DNA of 52,858 bases from Listeria fleischmannii subsp. fleischmannii LU2006-1 (GTDB lineage: Bacteria > Bacillota > Bacilli > Lactobacillales > Listeriaceae), in assembly GCF_000344175.1 (NCBI RefSeq), contig NZ_ALWW01000016.1:1-52858 (forward strand). Direction: 5' to 3'. Below the pieces are notes generated by a model. The model saw only the letters and a program-made list of their open reading frames with translations, ran no database searches and was not told the origin of the DNA. Made by a program: the position numbers and the translations under genes. Of the stretch, positions 36,881-46,500 are shown piece after piece (the stretch's first letter is position 1; each line of letters begins with the position of its first letter).

Positions 36881-36907
36881 CTGAGTTATCGTAGTATTTC
36901 ATAAGTA

Positions 36908-36936
36908 ATCATATCACAAACAGCCTGTTTACGCAA
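36908..36936 (-). promoter_or_regulatory. predicted promoter of the rimP-nusA operon
   Basis: Minus-strand TTGCGT (36936-36931) and TATGAT (36913-36908), 17 bases apart. Transcription from here would include the hairpin at 36855-36878. Confidence 0.55.
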
Positions 36937-36968
36937 ATCACCGGCTTTTTATACCTTTTTATCCTTAT

Positions 36969-37748
36969 TTATAATTCAAAAAATCGTAACGCTTTTTGAA
37001 TTTGTTCATCCCAATAATCCCACGTATGCGCACCCGGCCCCTCATCATAGGTTAAATCCAAATTCGTTTCTTCTATAATATGCGTTTGGAAATTTTGATT
37101 ATGCGCATATAAAAAATCTTCAGTTCCGCAAGCTTGATACAATCTCGGACGTTCTTCTGCCTCATTCGATACCTTTTTCGCAAGGGAAAACAAATCATTC
37201 TCACTCCCTAAAAAATCACTCACCGTCCCAAACGTATTCATCTTCTCACGAGCCGCATCACCTGAAACTTCCTTTAAATAACTTTCGATGTCTAAAGCAC
37301 CAGAAAAACTAGCAGCAGAACAGTACCGTTCCGGGAAATTTAAAGCTAATTTCATAGCCCCATAACCGCCCATTGAAAGCCCCGCAACAAACGTTTCATT
37401 TCGCGCAGTACTAATTGGAAAATAATGTTGCGCTACACTCGGCACCTCGTTTGCAATATAGTCAAAATACTTCTCGCCGTTTTGCATATTCGTATAAAAT
37501 CCCCGATACCCATTTGGCATCACCACCACAATACCAAGTTCAGCAACATAGCGCTCAAGCGCCGTCCGACGCGCCCACGTACTATCATCATCCGAAAGTC
37601 CATGTAGTAAATATAAAACCGGATAAGTCTCTTTCTTTTTAGCCCCTGCCATACCAATTCGATTTTTCCCAACTTCAGGAAGAAGCACCGTCATTGACGT
37701 TGAAATACCTAGCACCTCTGAAAAAAATTCGCATTTTACTTTTGCCAT
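36969..37748 (-). CDS. esterase of the EstA/esterase D alpha/beta-hydrolase family
   Basis: A 259-residue cytosolic alpha/beta hydrolase similar to lactic-acid-bacterial tributyrin esterase EstA. The nucleophile elbow is GLSMGGYGAMKLAL, the oxyanion region PVLYLLHGLSDDDSTW, and the C-terminal histidine is in GAHTWDYWD. It likely cleaves short-chain acyl or phenolic esters; the natural substrate is unknown. The start is ATG at 37748, with GAGGTG six bases upstream; an ATG at 37757 abuts that site. It lies between the iol operon and rimP, a place where I do not recall an esterase in L. monocytogenes. Confidence 0.87.
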   Translation of the reverse strand: MAKVKCEFFSEVLGISTSMTVLLPEVGKNRIGMAGAKKKETYPVLYLLHGLSDDDSTWARRTALERYVAELGIVVVMPNGYRGFYTNMQNGEKYFDYIANEVPSVAQHYFPISTARNETFVAGLSMGGYGAMKLALNFPERYCSAASFSGALDIESYLKEVSGDAAREKMNTFGTVSDFLGSENDLFSLAKKVSNEAEERPRLYQACGTEDFLYAHNQNFQTHIIEETNLDLTYDEGPGAHTWDYWDEQIQKALRFFEL

Positions 37749-37789
37749 CTCCATCACCTCTATTTTATTATACTAACTTGCAAGTTCAT

Positions 37790-37929
37790 TTAAGAATGAA
37801 TCACCAAAAAGACTATGTATCCTTCAAGAATCAAAAAAGAAATAATAAAATGAAACGCTAACAATCCTAGACCTGCGTATAGCAAATAAATACTTAAAAA
37901 AATCTCATGAGCACCAATTTTTTAAGCAG
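37790..37929 (-). CDS. candidate small membrane protein, frameshifted in this sequence
   Basis: Unrecognised. A strong AAGGGAGGTG site and a promoter precede a reading frame that would start at CTG 37929 (spacing six) or at TTG, GTG or ATG codons shortly after, encode LKKLVLMRFF, and stop at a 7-A run (37896-37902, plus). One added base continues it with LSIYLLYAGLGLLAFHFI and a second hydrophobic stretch, FLILEGYIVFLVIHS, to a stop at 37790: 46 residues, two short helices with a basic start. The same kind of indel occurs in many genes here. It may be a real mini-protein or a structured leader of the esterase gene. Confidence 0.4.
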
Positions 37930-37964
37930 GATGCCACCTCCCTTAATTTAGCGCTTACAAGATA

Positions 37965-37992
37965 ATTATATACCAATTAATCATAAAAACAA
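37965..37992 (-). promoter_or_regulatory. promoter downstream of iolD, for the small ORF and esterase
   Basis: Minus-strand TTGTTT (37992-37987) and TATAAT (37970-37965), 16 bases apart. The -35 overlaps the T-run of the iolD terminator. A strong ribosome-binding site follows within 30 bases. Confidence 0.55.
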
Positions 37993-38023
37993 AAAAGAAT
38001 AGAGGCTGTAGATACCTCTATCC
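37991..38023 (-). terminator. terminator of the iol operon
   Basis: Minus-strand ATAGAGG and CCTCTAT with a 9-base loop, then TCTTTTTTG. It lies about 30 bases after the iolD stop. Confidence 0.85.
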
Positions 38024-38054
38024 TATTTATGTTGTCATTTTAGAAACATAACAA

Positions 38055-39968
38055 TTAAAATAATCTTGCGTTTTCCAGCATGTCTTGTTTATCTCTGTAG
38101 GCTTTTCGAATGCTTTCTTTTCCTGAGACCTCAGAAACACCAACATTCCACCAACCTAAATAGCCGTCAGACATTGTTTTTGGCAGGACTTTCATTTCAA
38201 TAAGCGTAGTCCGTGTTTGTTTTTTCGCATCTAAAAGCGCTTTAGTAAGCTCTTCTTTGTTATTCGCCCGATATACTTTTGCCCCGTAGCCCTCTGCAAT
38301 TTTTGCATAGTCGACATTCAAAATCCGGTCATTTTTATCCCGAAATTCGCAGTAAAAGCTCTTGCTGCCGTTTGCCATTTGTAAGTTATTGATACACCCG
38401 AAACCAGAGTTATCAAACAGCATAATATTCAGTTTGTGGCCGTACTGCAAAGAGGTCAACAGTTCAGAATGCAGCATATTGAAGCTACCATCTCCCACCA
38501 TGGCATACACTTCTTGCTCCGGAGCCGCGATTTTTACCCCAAGTGCCCCGTTAATTTCATAACCCATGCACGAATATCCATATTCAAGGTGATACGTCTC
38601 CGGCACCGCTGTATTCCACAAGCGATGCAAATCTCCAGGAAGCGAACCAGCCGAAGTAAGCGCAATACTGTCTTTATCAACCACTTCATTAATCGTAAGC
38701 AAGGCCTCTGTTTGAGTAAATTCTGTGTTTAAAGCATCCGCATATTCGTTTAATGTTTCGGTTTCAAATTGATTTTTGATTTCTGGTTCAAAATTCTCAC
38801 GTGTAAACGCCACGTGAGCCAAACGTTCACGCTCTTTGTTCCACTCCTCTTGTAAAACTTGCAATTCATTATGATAAGATGTGCGATACCCTTCTAAGCG
38901 TGGCAATAGCGCACTTAGCGCCGTTTTAGCATCCGCTACCACTTGAAAGGCATCAAATTTATAGGCTTGCGGCCGACTCACATTAATATTTAAAAATTTC
39001 GTTTGATCTTGAAAGGCCGTTTTTGAACTTGTAATAAAATCCGTATAGCGTGTTCCAACACCAATCACAAGGTCAGCTGACTGTACAATTTTATTCGCCG
39101 CTAGTGTACCTAAAATACCACTACCACCTAAATTATTTTCAAAAGTACTTTCCACAGTTGATTTCCCAGCATGCGTTTCCACAAGAGGAATGTTGTGACG
39201 CTCAGAAAGCGCGATTAATGCTTCACGCGCACCGGAATAACGTGCTCCGCCGCCAACTAAGATGACTGGTCGCTCGCTCGCCAGTATTAAATCTCTTGCC
39301 CCAGCTAATTCGCGTTCTGTCGGCATTCTTCGGTTTAGATAATGAATTCGTTTTTTGAAAAATTCAACTGGATAATCATATGCTTCCCCTTCTGTATCTT
39401 GTGCAATACAAATTGTTGCAGGTCCAGCTGTTTCTGGGTCAGTCATCACCTCAAATGCGCGAATTAGCGCACTCATAATTTGTTCAGGACGTTCAATTCG
39501 GTCCCAGTAACGTGAAACTGGGCGAAGCGCATCATTTGTTGTCACATCAGCACTGTAGGTATGTTCAAGTTGTTGTAACACCGGGTCCGGTTGGCGTGTA
39601 GCAAATGTATCAGCTGGTAAAAAAAGCACCGGAATATTATTGGCAAGTGCGGTTCCGGCAGCTGTTACGAAATTGGCGCTTCCTGGGCCAGCTGATGCGG
39701 TGCAGGCAAAAATTTTCTTTCGGTTGTTTTGTTTCGCAAAACCAATCGCAGCGTGTGCCATGCCTTGCTCATTTTTCCCCTGATAAATCTTTAAGTGTCC
39801 TTGATGTTCTTCAAGTGCCTGACCGATTCCAACCACATTTCCGTGCCCGAAAATTGCAAACACGCCTTCTACAAACGGTGTGACTTCGCCGTCAATTTCA
39901 ATATATTGCTCATTCAAAAACTTTACTAACGCTTGCGCTGTCGTCAAACGAATTTTTTCACTTGGCAT
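38055..39968 (-). CDS. iolD: 3D-(3,5/4)-trihydroxycyclohexane-1,2-dione hydrolase
   Basis: A 637-residue thiamine-diphosphate enzyme that opens the ring of the diketo-inositol intermediate in myo-inositol catabolism. N-terminal ThDP-family domain (AIFGHGNVVGIGQAL), central domain, and C-terminal ThDP motif GDGSFNMLHSELLTSL through NSGFGCINNLQ. The start is ATG at 39968, because GGAGGTG lies eight bases upstream; a 12-residue extension to 40004 overlaps iolC. It is the last gene of the iol operon and is followed by a terminator. Confidence 0.96.
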   Translation of the reverse strand: MPSEKIRLTTAQALVKFLNEQYIEIDGEVTPFVEGVFAIFGHGNVVGIGQALEEHQGHLKIYQGKNEQGMAHAAIGFAKQNNRKKIFACTASAGPGSANFVTAAGTALANNIPVLFLPADTFATRQPDPVLQQLEHTYSADVTTNDALRPVSRYWDRIERPEQIMSALIRAFEVMTDPETAGPATICIAQDTEGEAYDYPVEFFKKRIHYLNRRMPTERELAGARDLILASERPVILVGGGARYSGAREALIALSERHNIPLVETHAGKSTVESTFENNLGGSGILGTLAANKIVQSADLVIGVGTRYTDFITSSKTAFQDQTKFLNINVSRPQAYKFDAFQVVADAKTALSALLPRLEGYRTSYHNELQVLQEEWNKERERLAHVAFTRENFEPEIKNQFETETLNEYADALNTEFTQTEALLTINEVVDKDSIALTSAGSLPGDLHRLWNTAVPETYHLEYGYSCMGYEINGALGVKIAAPEQEVYAMVGDGSFNMLHSELLTSLQYGHKLNIMLFDNSGFGCINNLQMANGSKSFYCEFRDKNDRILNVDYAKIAEGYGAKVYRANNKEELTKALLDAKKQTRTTLIEMKVLPKTMSDGYLGWWNVGVSEVSGKESIRKAYRDKQDMLENARLF

Positions 39969-39987
39969 TAGGCGCACCTCCAGTTTA

Positions 39988-40965
39988 CTATTTTTGCGCT
40001 TCAATCAGCGCCTCGATTTCTTGTGAAGTTGGCATCGCATCCGAGGAACTATGCTTACTAATCACAATTGATGCCGACGCACTACCGTATTTCAGTGCCG
40101 TTTCAACCCCTTTATTTGTGAATAAAGCATAGAGAAAAGCAGATGCATATGAGTCGCCAGCTCCAAACGTTTTCAAGACATTCGTTTTATAGACCCCAGC
40201 TCGGTAAACCTCCCCATCCTTCGTGTATGCCTGAGAGCCACTTGCACCATGTTTAATCACAATTAGTTTGGCATGATGCAAAAATAAATGTTTGATTGTC
40301 GCTTCGTTGCTGCCGCCTGACACCCCTTCCATCATGTCATATTCATCGCGCGTACCAATGACAATATCGGCCAGTTCAGCAATTAGCGAATAATAAATCG
40401 CCGTTTCTTCTTCTGAAACCCAGGTGTACGGGCGGTAATCAAGTTCAAATGCAACAAGACAATCATTTTTGCGTGCCAGTTGAATGGCTTTTAAAATTGC
40501 CTCACGGGATGGACTTTTGGCAAGCGCCGTTCCAGATACGAGTAAAAGGCGTGCTTCCTTGATGTAAGCCTCATCAACCTCATTTGGTTGTAAATACAAA
40601 TCCGCCACATGATCACGGTACATTAAGATACTACATTCCTCAGGACTTTTGATTTCTGTAAAGGCAAGCCCGACTTTATGTCCTTCTGTATCAACAACCA
40701 TTCCATCTGTGTTTACACCAACTTGATTCATATAGCTACTGATAAAACGTCCATGTTGATCATCTGGAATTTTCCCAATAAATCCAGCATGTAGGCCCAA
40801 TTTAGATGCGCCAATCGCGATGTTTGCAGGACTTCCACCAACATATTTCGAAAAAGTCATCGTTTCTTCCATTGGGCGATTGTACTCCACAGCATTTAAG
40901 TCAATGCATGCCCGACCAATCGCGATTATATCAAATTTCCGTTCTTTATGTGTATTTAAATCCAT
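39988..40965 (-). CDS. iolC: 5-dehydro-2-deoxygluconokinase
   Basis: A 325-residue PfkB-family kinase that phosphorylates 5-dehydro-2-deoxygluconate. PfkB signatures are VGGSPANIAIGASKLG at the N-terminus and TFGAGDSYASAFLYAL, with the catalytic Asp in GAGD. IGRACIDLNAVE is typical of IolC. The start is ATG at 40965, with GAGGAGG upstream; a 17-residue in-frame extension overlaps iolB. The iolA-B-C-D order matches the L. monocytogenes iol cluster. Confidence 0.95.
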   Translation of the reverse strand: MDLNTHKERKFDIIAIGRACIDLNAVEYNRPMEETMTFSKYVGGSPANIAIGASKLGLHAGFIGKIPDDQHGRFISSYMNQVGVNTDGMVVDTEGHKVGLAFTEIKSPEECSILMYRDHVADLYLQPNEVDEAYIKEARLLLVSGTALAKSPSREAILKAIQLARKNDCLVAFELDYRPYTWVSEEETAIYYSLIAELADIVIGTRDEYDMMEGVSGGSNEATIKHLFLHHAKLIVIKHGASGSQAYTKDGEVYRAGVYKTNVLKTFGAGDSYASAFLYALFTNKGVETALKYGSASASIVISKHSSSDAMPTSQEIEALIEAQK

Positions 40966-40978
40966 GTTCCGTCCTCCT

Positions 40979-41800
40979 CTATTTGCGGTCCAATATGAAA
41001 GCGTGTGCCGGGTCATTATAGAACTTCCAAATTCGTTCTGGACCTGCCATCACGTTTAAATAATAAGATGTATAGCCATCTGGTACGCCAACTGGATGAT
41101 AGCCAGCAGGTACAAGTACCATATCGCGGTTTTCCACCGTCATCGTTTCGTCAATCGAGCGGTCATCTGTATACACGCGCTGGAATACGAAACCCTGTGG
41201 TGGATTCATTTCATGGTAATAACTTTCTTCCAAAAAAGATTCTTCCGGCAAATTGTTTTGATCATGCTTATGCGGTGGATAGCTTGAAAAGTTCCCACCT
41301 TCTGTGAATACTTCTACTACTAAAACGCTCTCCGCCACATCAGAATCATCTGGCAGGATATTATGCACAAGACGTTTATTTTGGTATTTCCCACGCTCTT
41401 CAATTGTATTTTCAAATGCGGGAATAAAACGAGCTGGTAAAGCTTTTTTTGCTGGTGAATAGCAAAACGCAACGCGCGCCATTTCCGATTGGCCGGCAAT
41501 TTCAAACCACTGACCACTTCCCACGTAGACACTATCGGTCGGAATTTTTTCAAAAACAGAATTTCGTGAACCAATTTTGTTAAAAATCTTATTTTCAGTA
41601 CGTACAGTGATTTTTCCAGTTAAAGCAACGATACAAACTTCCATATCTGCCAATGTTTCCCTATACGTTGCCCCTTTTTCGACATCAAGCATTCTAAAAG
41701 CAACATAGTGAAGCGGCGAGTTGTCTTCCGTCACAAGATGCACACACGTTACCCCATCTTTTAAACGCTCATGTTGAGGTTTTCTTAAAAACTTTGCCAT
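40979..41800 (-). CDS. iolB: 5-deoxy-glucuronate isomerase
   Basis: A 273-residue double cupin enzyme converting 5-deoxyglucuronate to 5-dehydro-2-deoxygluconate. The metal-binding cupin motif is SSYPPHKHDQNNLPEESFLEE (two His and a Glu), and the C-terminal SYYLNVMAGPERIWKFYNDP is characteristic of IolB. AGGAGG lies before the ATG. The iolC start lies 13 bases beyond its stop. Confidence 0.95.
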   Translation of the reverse strand: MAKFLRKPQHERLKDGVTCVHLVTEDNSPLHYVAFRMLDVEKGATYRETLADMEVCIVALTGKITVRTENKIFNKIGSRNSVFEKIPTDSVYVGSGQWFEIAGQSEMARVAFCYSPAKKALPARFIPAFENTIEERGKYQNKRLVHNILPDDSDVAESVLVVEVFTEGGNFSSYPPHKHDQNNLPEESFLEESYYHEMNPPQGFVFQRVYTDDRSIDETMTVENRDMVLVPAGYHPVGVPDGYTSYYLNVMAGPERIWKFYNDPAHAFILDRK

Positions 41801-41814
41801 TTTAAAAGTCCCTC

Positions 41815-43274
41815 CTAGTAATCTTTTTGCGAATAACGTGCTGTTACTACTTTTTTATGTGTAAAGAAGTCTATGCTATCTTTTCCATTGGCATGAAGCG
41901 TTCCGTAAAAGGACGATTTCCACCCAGAAAACGGGAAAAATGCCATCGGTGCCGGCACTCCTAAATTAATACCTAGCATACCTGCATCAATATTTTCGCG
42001 GAAATAACGCACCGCTTTCGCACTATCTGTAAATAAACATGCCCCATTTGCAAATTCTGATTGATTCGCCACATGGACGGCTTCTTGTAAATTTTTCACG
42101 CGAATGATAGATAAAACTGGTGCAAAAATTTCATCTTTCCAAATGGTCATGTCCGTTGTTACTTCTTCAAAAATAGTTGGGCCAACAAAATAGCCGTTTG
42201 CAGGTATATTTTCACGTCCATCCATCACCAATTTCGCGCCTTCTTGAATCCCTTTTTCAATATACGAAAGGGTTCTTTGTTTATTCTCCTCGCGAATGAC
42301 CGGCCCTAAAAAGACACCATCATCGAGCCATTGCCGATTTTTATTTCGGATGCTCTTTGTTTTAAAGCAGCGACAAATTCGTCATAGATGCCATCTTCAA
42401 CGGTCGCTACCGCACACGCCATACAACGTTCGCCTGCTGAACCAAAAGCGGCTGCAATAACGTTTGTCACGGTATCATTAAGATCCGCATCATTTAGTAC
42501 AATTGTATGGTTTTTCGCCCCTGTAAGAGCTTGGACGCGTTTTAAATGAGCGCTTCCTGTTTTGTAGACATATTCCCCAACGGGCTTCGAGCCTACAAAC
42601 GAAACAGCTTTAATAAGTTCATTTTCTAAAATGCCATTTACGACATCATGGGCGCCGTATACGATGTTTAACACGCCATCCGGTAGTCCTGCTTCGGCAA
42701 ATAAATTCGCTAATTTTTCCATTAAAAGTGGTGTCCGCTCTGATGGCTTTAAGATAAAGCTGTTGCCAAGTGAAATGGCTACAGGAAACATCCAGCACGG
42801 TACCATCATCGGGAAATTAAATGGTGCGATTCCGCCACAGACGCCGATTGGATAGCGATAATTCACAGCTTCCACATCTGTTGCGATACTTGCAAGTGAG
42901 TCTCCCATCATAAGCGACGGCGTTCCCGCTGCAAATTCAACATTTTCAATGCCACGTCCGACTTCTCCAAGCGCTTCAGCTAAATTTTTCCCATTTTCAA
43001 TCGTAATTAATTGAGCAAGTTCTTGTTTATTTTTTTGTAACAATTGTTGAAAATTAAATAAGATTCTCGCACGTCTTGGAACCGCCACCTTGCTCCATTT
43101 TAGAAAAGCGGCTTGCGCAATGTGTGCGGCCTGGTCTAATTCCTCGCGCGTTGAAATCGGAACTTGGCAAATGATTTCGCCTGTCGCAGGATTGATAACG
43201 TTTTCAAAAATTTCCGTACTGCTTTCTATCCATTTTCCACCGATAAAGTTTTTCATCTTTCTTACTTCTGTCAT
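41815..43274 (-). CDS. iolA: methylmalonate-semialdehyde dehydrogenase (CoA-acylating), frameshift in this sequence
   Basis: Aldehyde dehydrogenase converting malonate semialdehyde to acetyl-CoA at the end of inositol degradation. The catalytic cysteine is about residue 284 in [13 protein letters not shown]; the N-terminal [10 protein letters not shown] and [19 protein letters not shown] are typical. The frame breaks at about 42327, where one C is missing (coding strand GGCTCG for GGCCTCG); restoring it gives [20 protein letters not shown] and 486 residues, the family length. The start is ATG at 43274, with GGAGG upstream. It is the first gene of iolA-B-C-D. Confidence 0.92.
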
Positions 43275-43309
43275 ATAAGACGCCTCCACTCATTTCACTT
43301 ACTCCACAA

Positions 43310-43363
43310 ATGATCAAATTTTGATTACATCTCCATCATAGTAGTTTGATTTTAGGCGTTCAA
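43310..43363 (-). promoter_or_regulatory. iol promoter with IolR-like repeats
   Basis: Minus-strand TTGAAC (43363-43358) and TATGAT (43340-43335), exactly 17 bases apart. An AATCAAA repeat lies in the spacer and another just after the -10, inside ATCAAA-A-TTTGAT (a perfect 6+6 palindrome). They resemble the WRAYCAADARD repeats bound by IolR in B. subtilis, with one or two mismatches. An inositol-inducible repressor site is the likely reading. No iolR gene is in the window. Confidence 0.6.
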
Positions 43364-43420
43364 GAGGCCTTATGATTTTATTTGTCAGCGCAGATGACAA
43401 TAGTTTGGACTAGGAACACA

Positions 43421-43461
43421 AAAAAGGCGTTAAGCTTCTAAAAGAAACTTAACGCCTTTTA
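43421..43461. terminator. terminator of polC
   Basis: AAAAGGCGTTAAG (43422-43434) and CTTAACGCCTTTT (43448-43460) form a perfect 13-bp stem, T-rich on both sides, about 60 bases after the polC stop and upstream of the iol promoter. Confidence 0.9.
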
Positions 43462-43519
43462 TCTTGTGGGTCCTAACAAAATTTGGAGTTCAAAAAGTCA
43501 TTTTAAAAACCGCTTTAAG

Positions 43520-46500
43520 TTAGAACAAGGACAATTGGTTTTGATCTGGTAAACCATCTAAGCAGCCTTGGTCGTCCATATATTGAATAATGGTTTTAGA
43601 AACTTTTCCGCGTTGTTGTAAATCTTCTTTTGATAAAAATTCACCATCACGGCGGGCTTCAACAATTTGTTTGGCTACGTTCGTTCCAAGACTTGGAATC
43701 GCGTTAAACGGCGGAATAAGCGTATCGCCTTCAATAATAAATTCGTCAGCCGTTGATTTATATAAATCAACTTTTTGGAATTTAAAACCGCGAGCAAGCA
43801 TTTCGTTTGCGATTTCAAGTACCGTCAGCAAGTTTTTTTCCTTTGTACTCGCTTCAAGTCCCTTATCATTAATTTCCTTCATGACAGCACGCACCGCCTC
43901 GCGACCATTCACCATCGCCGTTAAATCAAAATCATCGGCGCGAACTGAAAAGTATGTCGCATAAAAGAAAAGTGGATGATGTACTTTAAAATACGCAATT
44001 CGAACCGCCATAAGAACATAGGCTGCTGCATGGGCTTTCGGGAACATATATTTAATTTTTTTACAAGAATCGATATACCAGGCGGGTACTTTATTTTCAA
44101 CCATCGCTTCTTCCATCTCTTCAGTTAAGCCCTTCCCTTTACGCACGGATTCCATGATTTTAAACGCAAGCGAGCTATCTAGTCCTTGATAAATCAGGAA
44201 TACCATAATATCATCCCGACAACCGATAACATCTGGCAGTTCGCAAATATTATTTTTAATCAGCTCTTCCGCGTTACCTAGCCACACATCCGTCCCGTGA
44301 GAAAGACCAGAAATTTGCACAAGCTCAGAAAAAGTTGTTGGCTTCGTCTGTTCAAGCATTTGGCGCACAAAACGAGTTCCAAATTCGGGAATTCCAAGTG
44401 TGCCCGTTTTGGATTCAATATCTTTTGGCGAAACACCAAGCGATTCAGTTCCACCAAATAGTTTCATCACTTCTGGGTCATCAGTTGGAATTGTTTTAGG
44501 GTCAATACCGCTTAAATCCTGTAACATACGGATAGCGGTCGGATCATCGTGCCCTAGTATATCTAGTTTTAATACATTATCATGAATGGAATGGAAATCA
44601 AAATGGGTCGTTTTCCATTCCGAATCGGTTGCGTCAGCTGGGAACTGAACCGGTGTAAAATCGTAAACATCCATATAATCAGGAATAACAATAATACCGC
44701 CGGGATGTTGGCCAGTTGTTCGTTTAACCCCCGTACACCCTGCGACGAGTCGGTCCACTTCTGCTCCGCGAATATTCATATTCATATCTCGTTCATAACC
44801 GCGAACAAATCCGAAAGCGGTTTTTTCAGCAACCGTACCGATTGTTCCTGCACGGTACACATAATCTTCCCCGAAAATTTCCTTTGTATACGCATGCGCA
44901 ACAGGTTGATAATCCCCAGAGAAGTTTAAATCAATATCGGGCACCTTATCCCCTTTAAACCCAAGGAATGTCTCAAACGGAATATCCTGTCCTTCCTTCT
45001 TATAGGCTGTCCCGCAGTGAGGGCACTCTTTATCCGGAAGGTCAAAACCTGAGCCAATCGAACCGTCGTCGAAAAACTCGGAATGCTTACAGTTTGGGCA
45101 CAAATAATGTGGCGGGAGTGGGTTTACTTCGGTGATTTCCGTCATAGTGGCCACAAAAGAAGAACCTACAGACCCACGAGAACCAACTAAATATCCGTCA
45201 TTAAGCGATTTTTTAACTAACTTATGGGAAATTAAATAAATAACCGCAAAACCGTGACCAATAATACTTTTTAATTCCTTTTCAAGTCGTGCCTCGACAA
45301 TTTCAGGAAGCGTCTCACCATATAATTTATGAGCCATATCATAACTCATATTCCGAACTTCATCCTCAGCCCCTTCAATTTTAGGCGTATACAGTTCATC
45401 TTTAATAGGCTTTAAATCTTCCATCCAATCCGTAACAAGATTTGAATTTGTGACCACAATTTCATGCGCCTTTTCCTTACCTAAAAAGTTAAATTCTTGA
45501 AGCATTTCATCGGTCGTGCGGAAGTGGACATCTGGTAATTCATTACGATTTAACGGGTTCGCCCCACCCATCGAATGGATTAAAATCTTACGGTAAATTT
45601 TATCATTGGGATCTTTATAATGGACATTTCCAGTTGCCACGACAGGTTTTCCGGTTTTTTCGCCCACTTTGACGATATTTTTCAAAATTTCTTCTAACGC
45701 CTTGTCGTCGCGAATCATTTCGCGTTCAATAAGCGGTGCATAAACTGGTTTCGGTTGGACTTCAATAAAATCATAGAAGCCAGCTACTTTTTCCGCCTCA
45801 GCCATTCCTTTTTGCATCATGGCTTCAAATAACTCACCTTGACTACATGCTGTCCCTACAATAAGACCTTCACGCAATTTTTGAAGTTCAGAGCGCGGAA
45901 TACGCGGCACACGGAAGAAATAGTTTAAATTAGATAGCGTAACCAGTTTAAATAAATTCTTTAGACCAACAGGTGTTTTGGCATAAATGGTCGCGTGGAA
46001 TGGTCGCGCACGTTTATAAGCGTCGCCTTCTCCCATATAGTTGTTTAGCTCATCGTGAAAATGAATTTCGTGTTGTTCTTTTGCATCTTTAATTAGCTTC
46101 CAAGCGAGATATGCCGTAGCCTCAGCATCAAAAATCGCGCGGTGATGCTGTTCTAGTACTATATTGAATTTTTTAGTGAGCGTATTTAAACGGTGATTTT
46201 TAAAATGTGGATATAAAAATCGGGCTAATTCCAGTGTATCAATTACCGCGTTCGGTGCATCGGTTAAACCAATTTTACGATAAGCGGTGTTGATGAATCC
46301 CATATCGAAGGAAGCGTTATGGGCTACTAAAATGTCATCACCGCACCAATCGCGGAAATTTTGAAGGACGACTTCAATCGGGTCCGAACCTTTTACCATA
46401 TCATCTGTAATACCTGTTAAATTAATCGTTGTTGCAGAAAGCGGATGGCCTGGATCAATAAACGCTTCAAATTTATCAATCACTTCTCCGTTATGCATTT

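Noticed and set aside
36810-36902. N-terminal extension of RimP
   Set aside because: It runs through the leader hairpin and through the AGGAGG site; homologues begin at MSKVLDQ-type starts.
4949-42330. Programmed ribosomal frameshifting as an explanation for the split genes
   Set aside because: None of the genes affected is known for it, the shift sites lack a common slippery heptamer with stimulators, and many different genes are affected at once.
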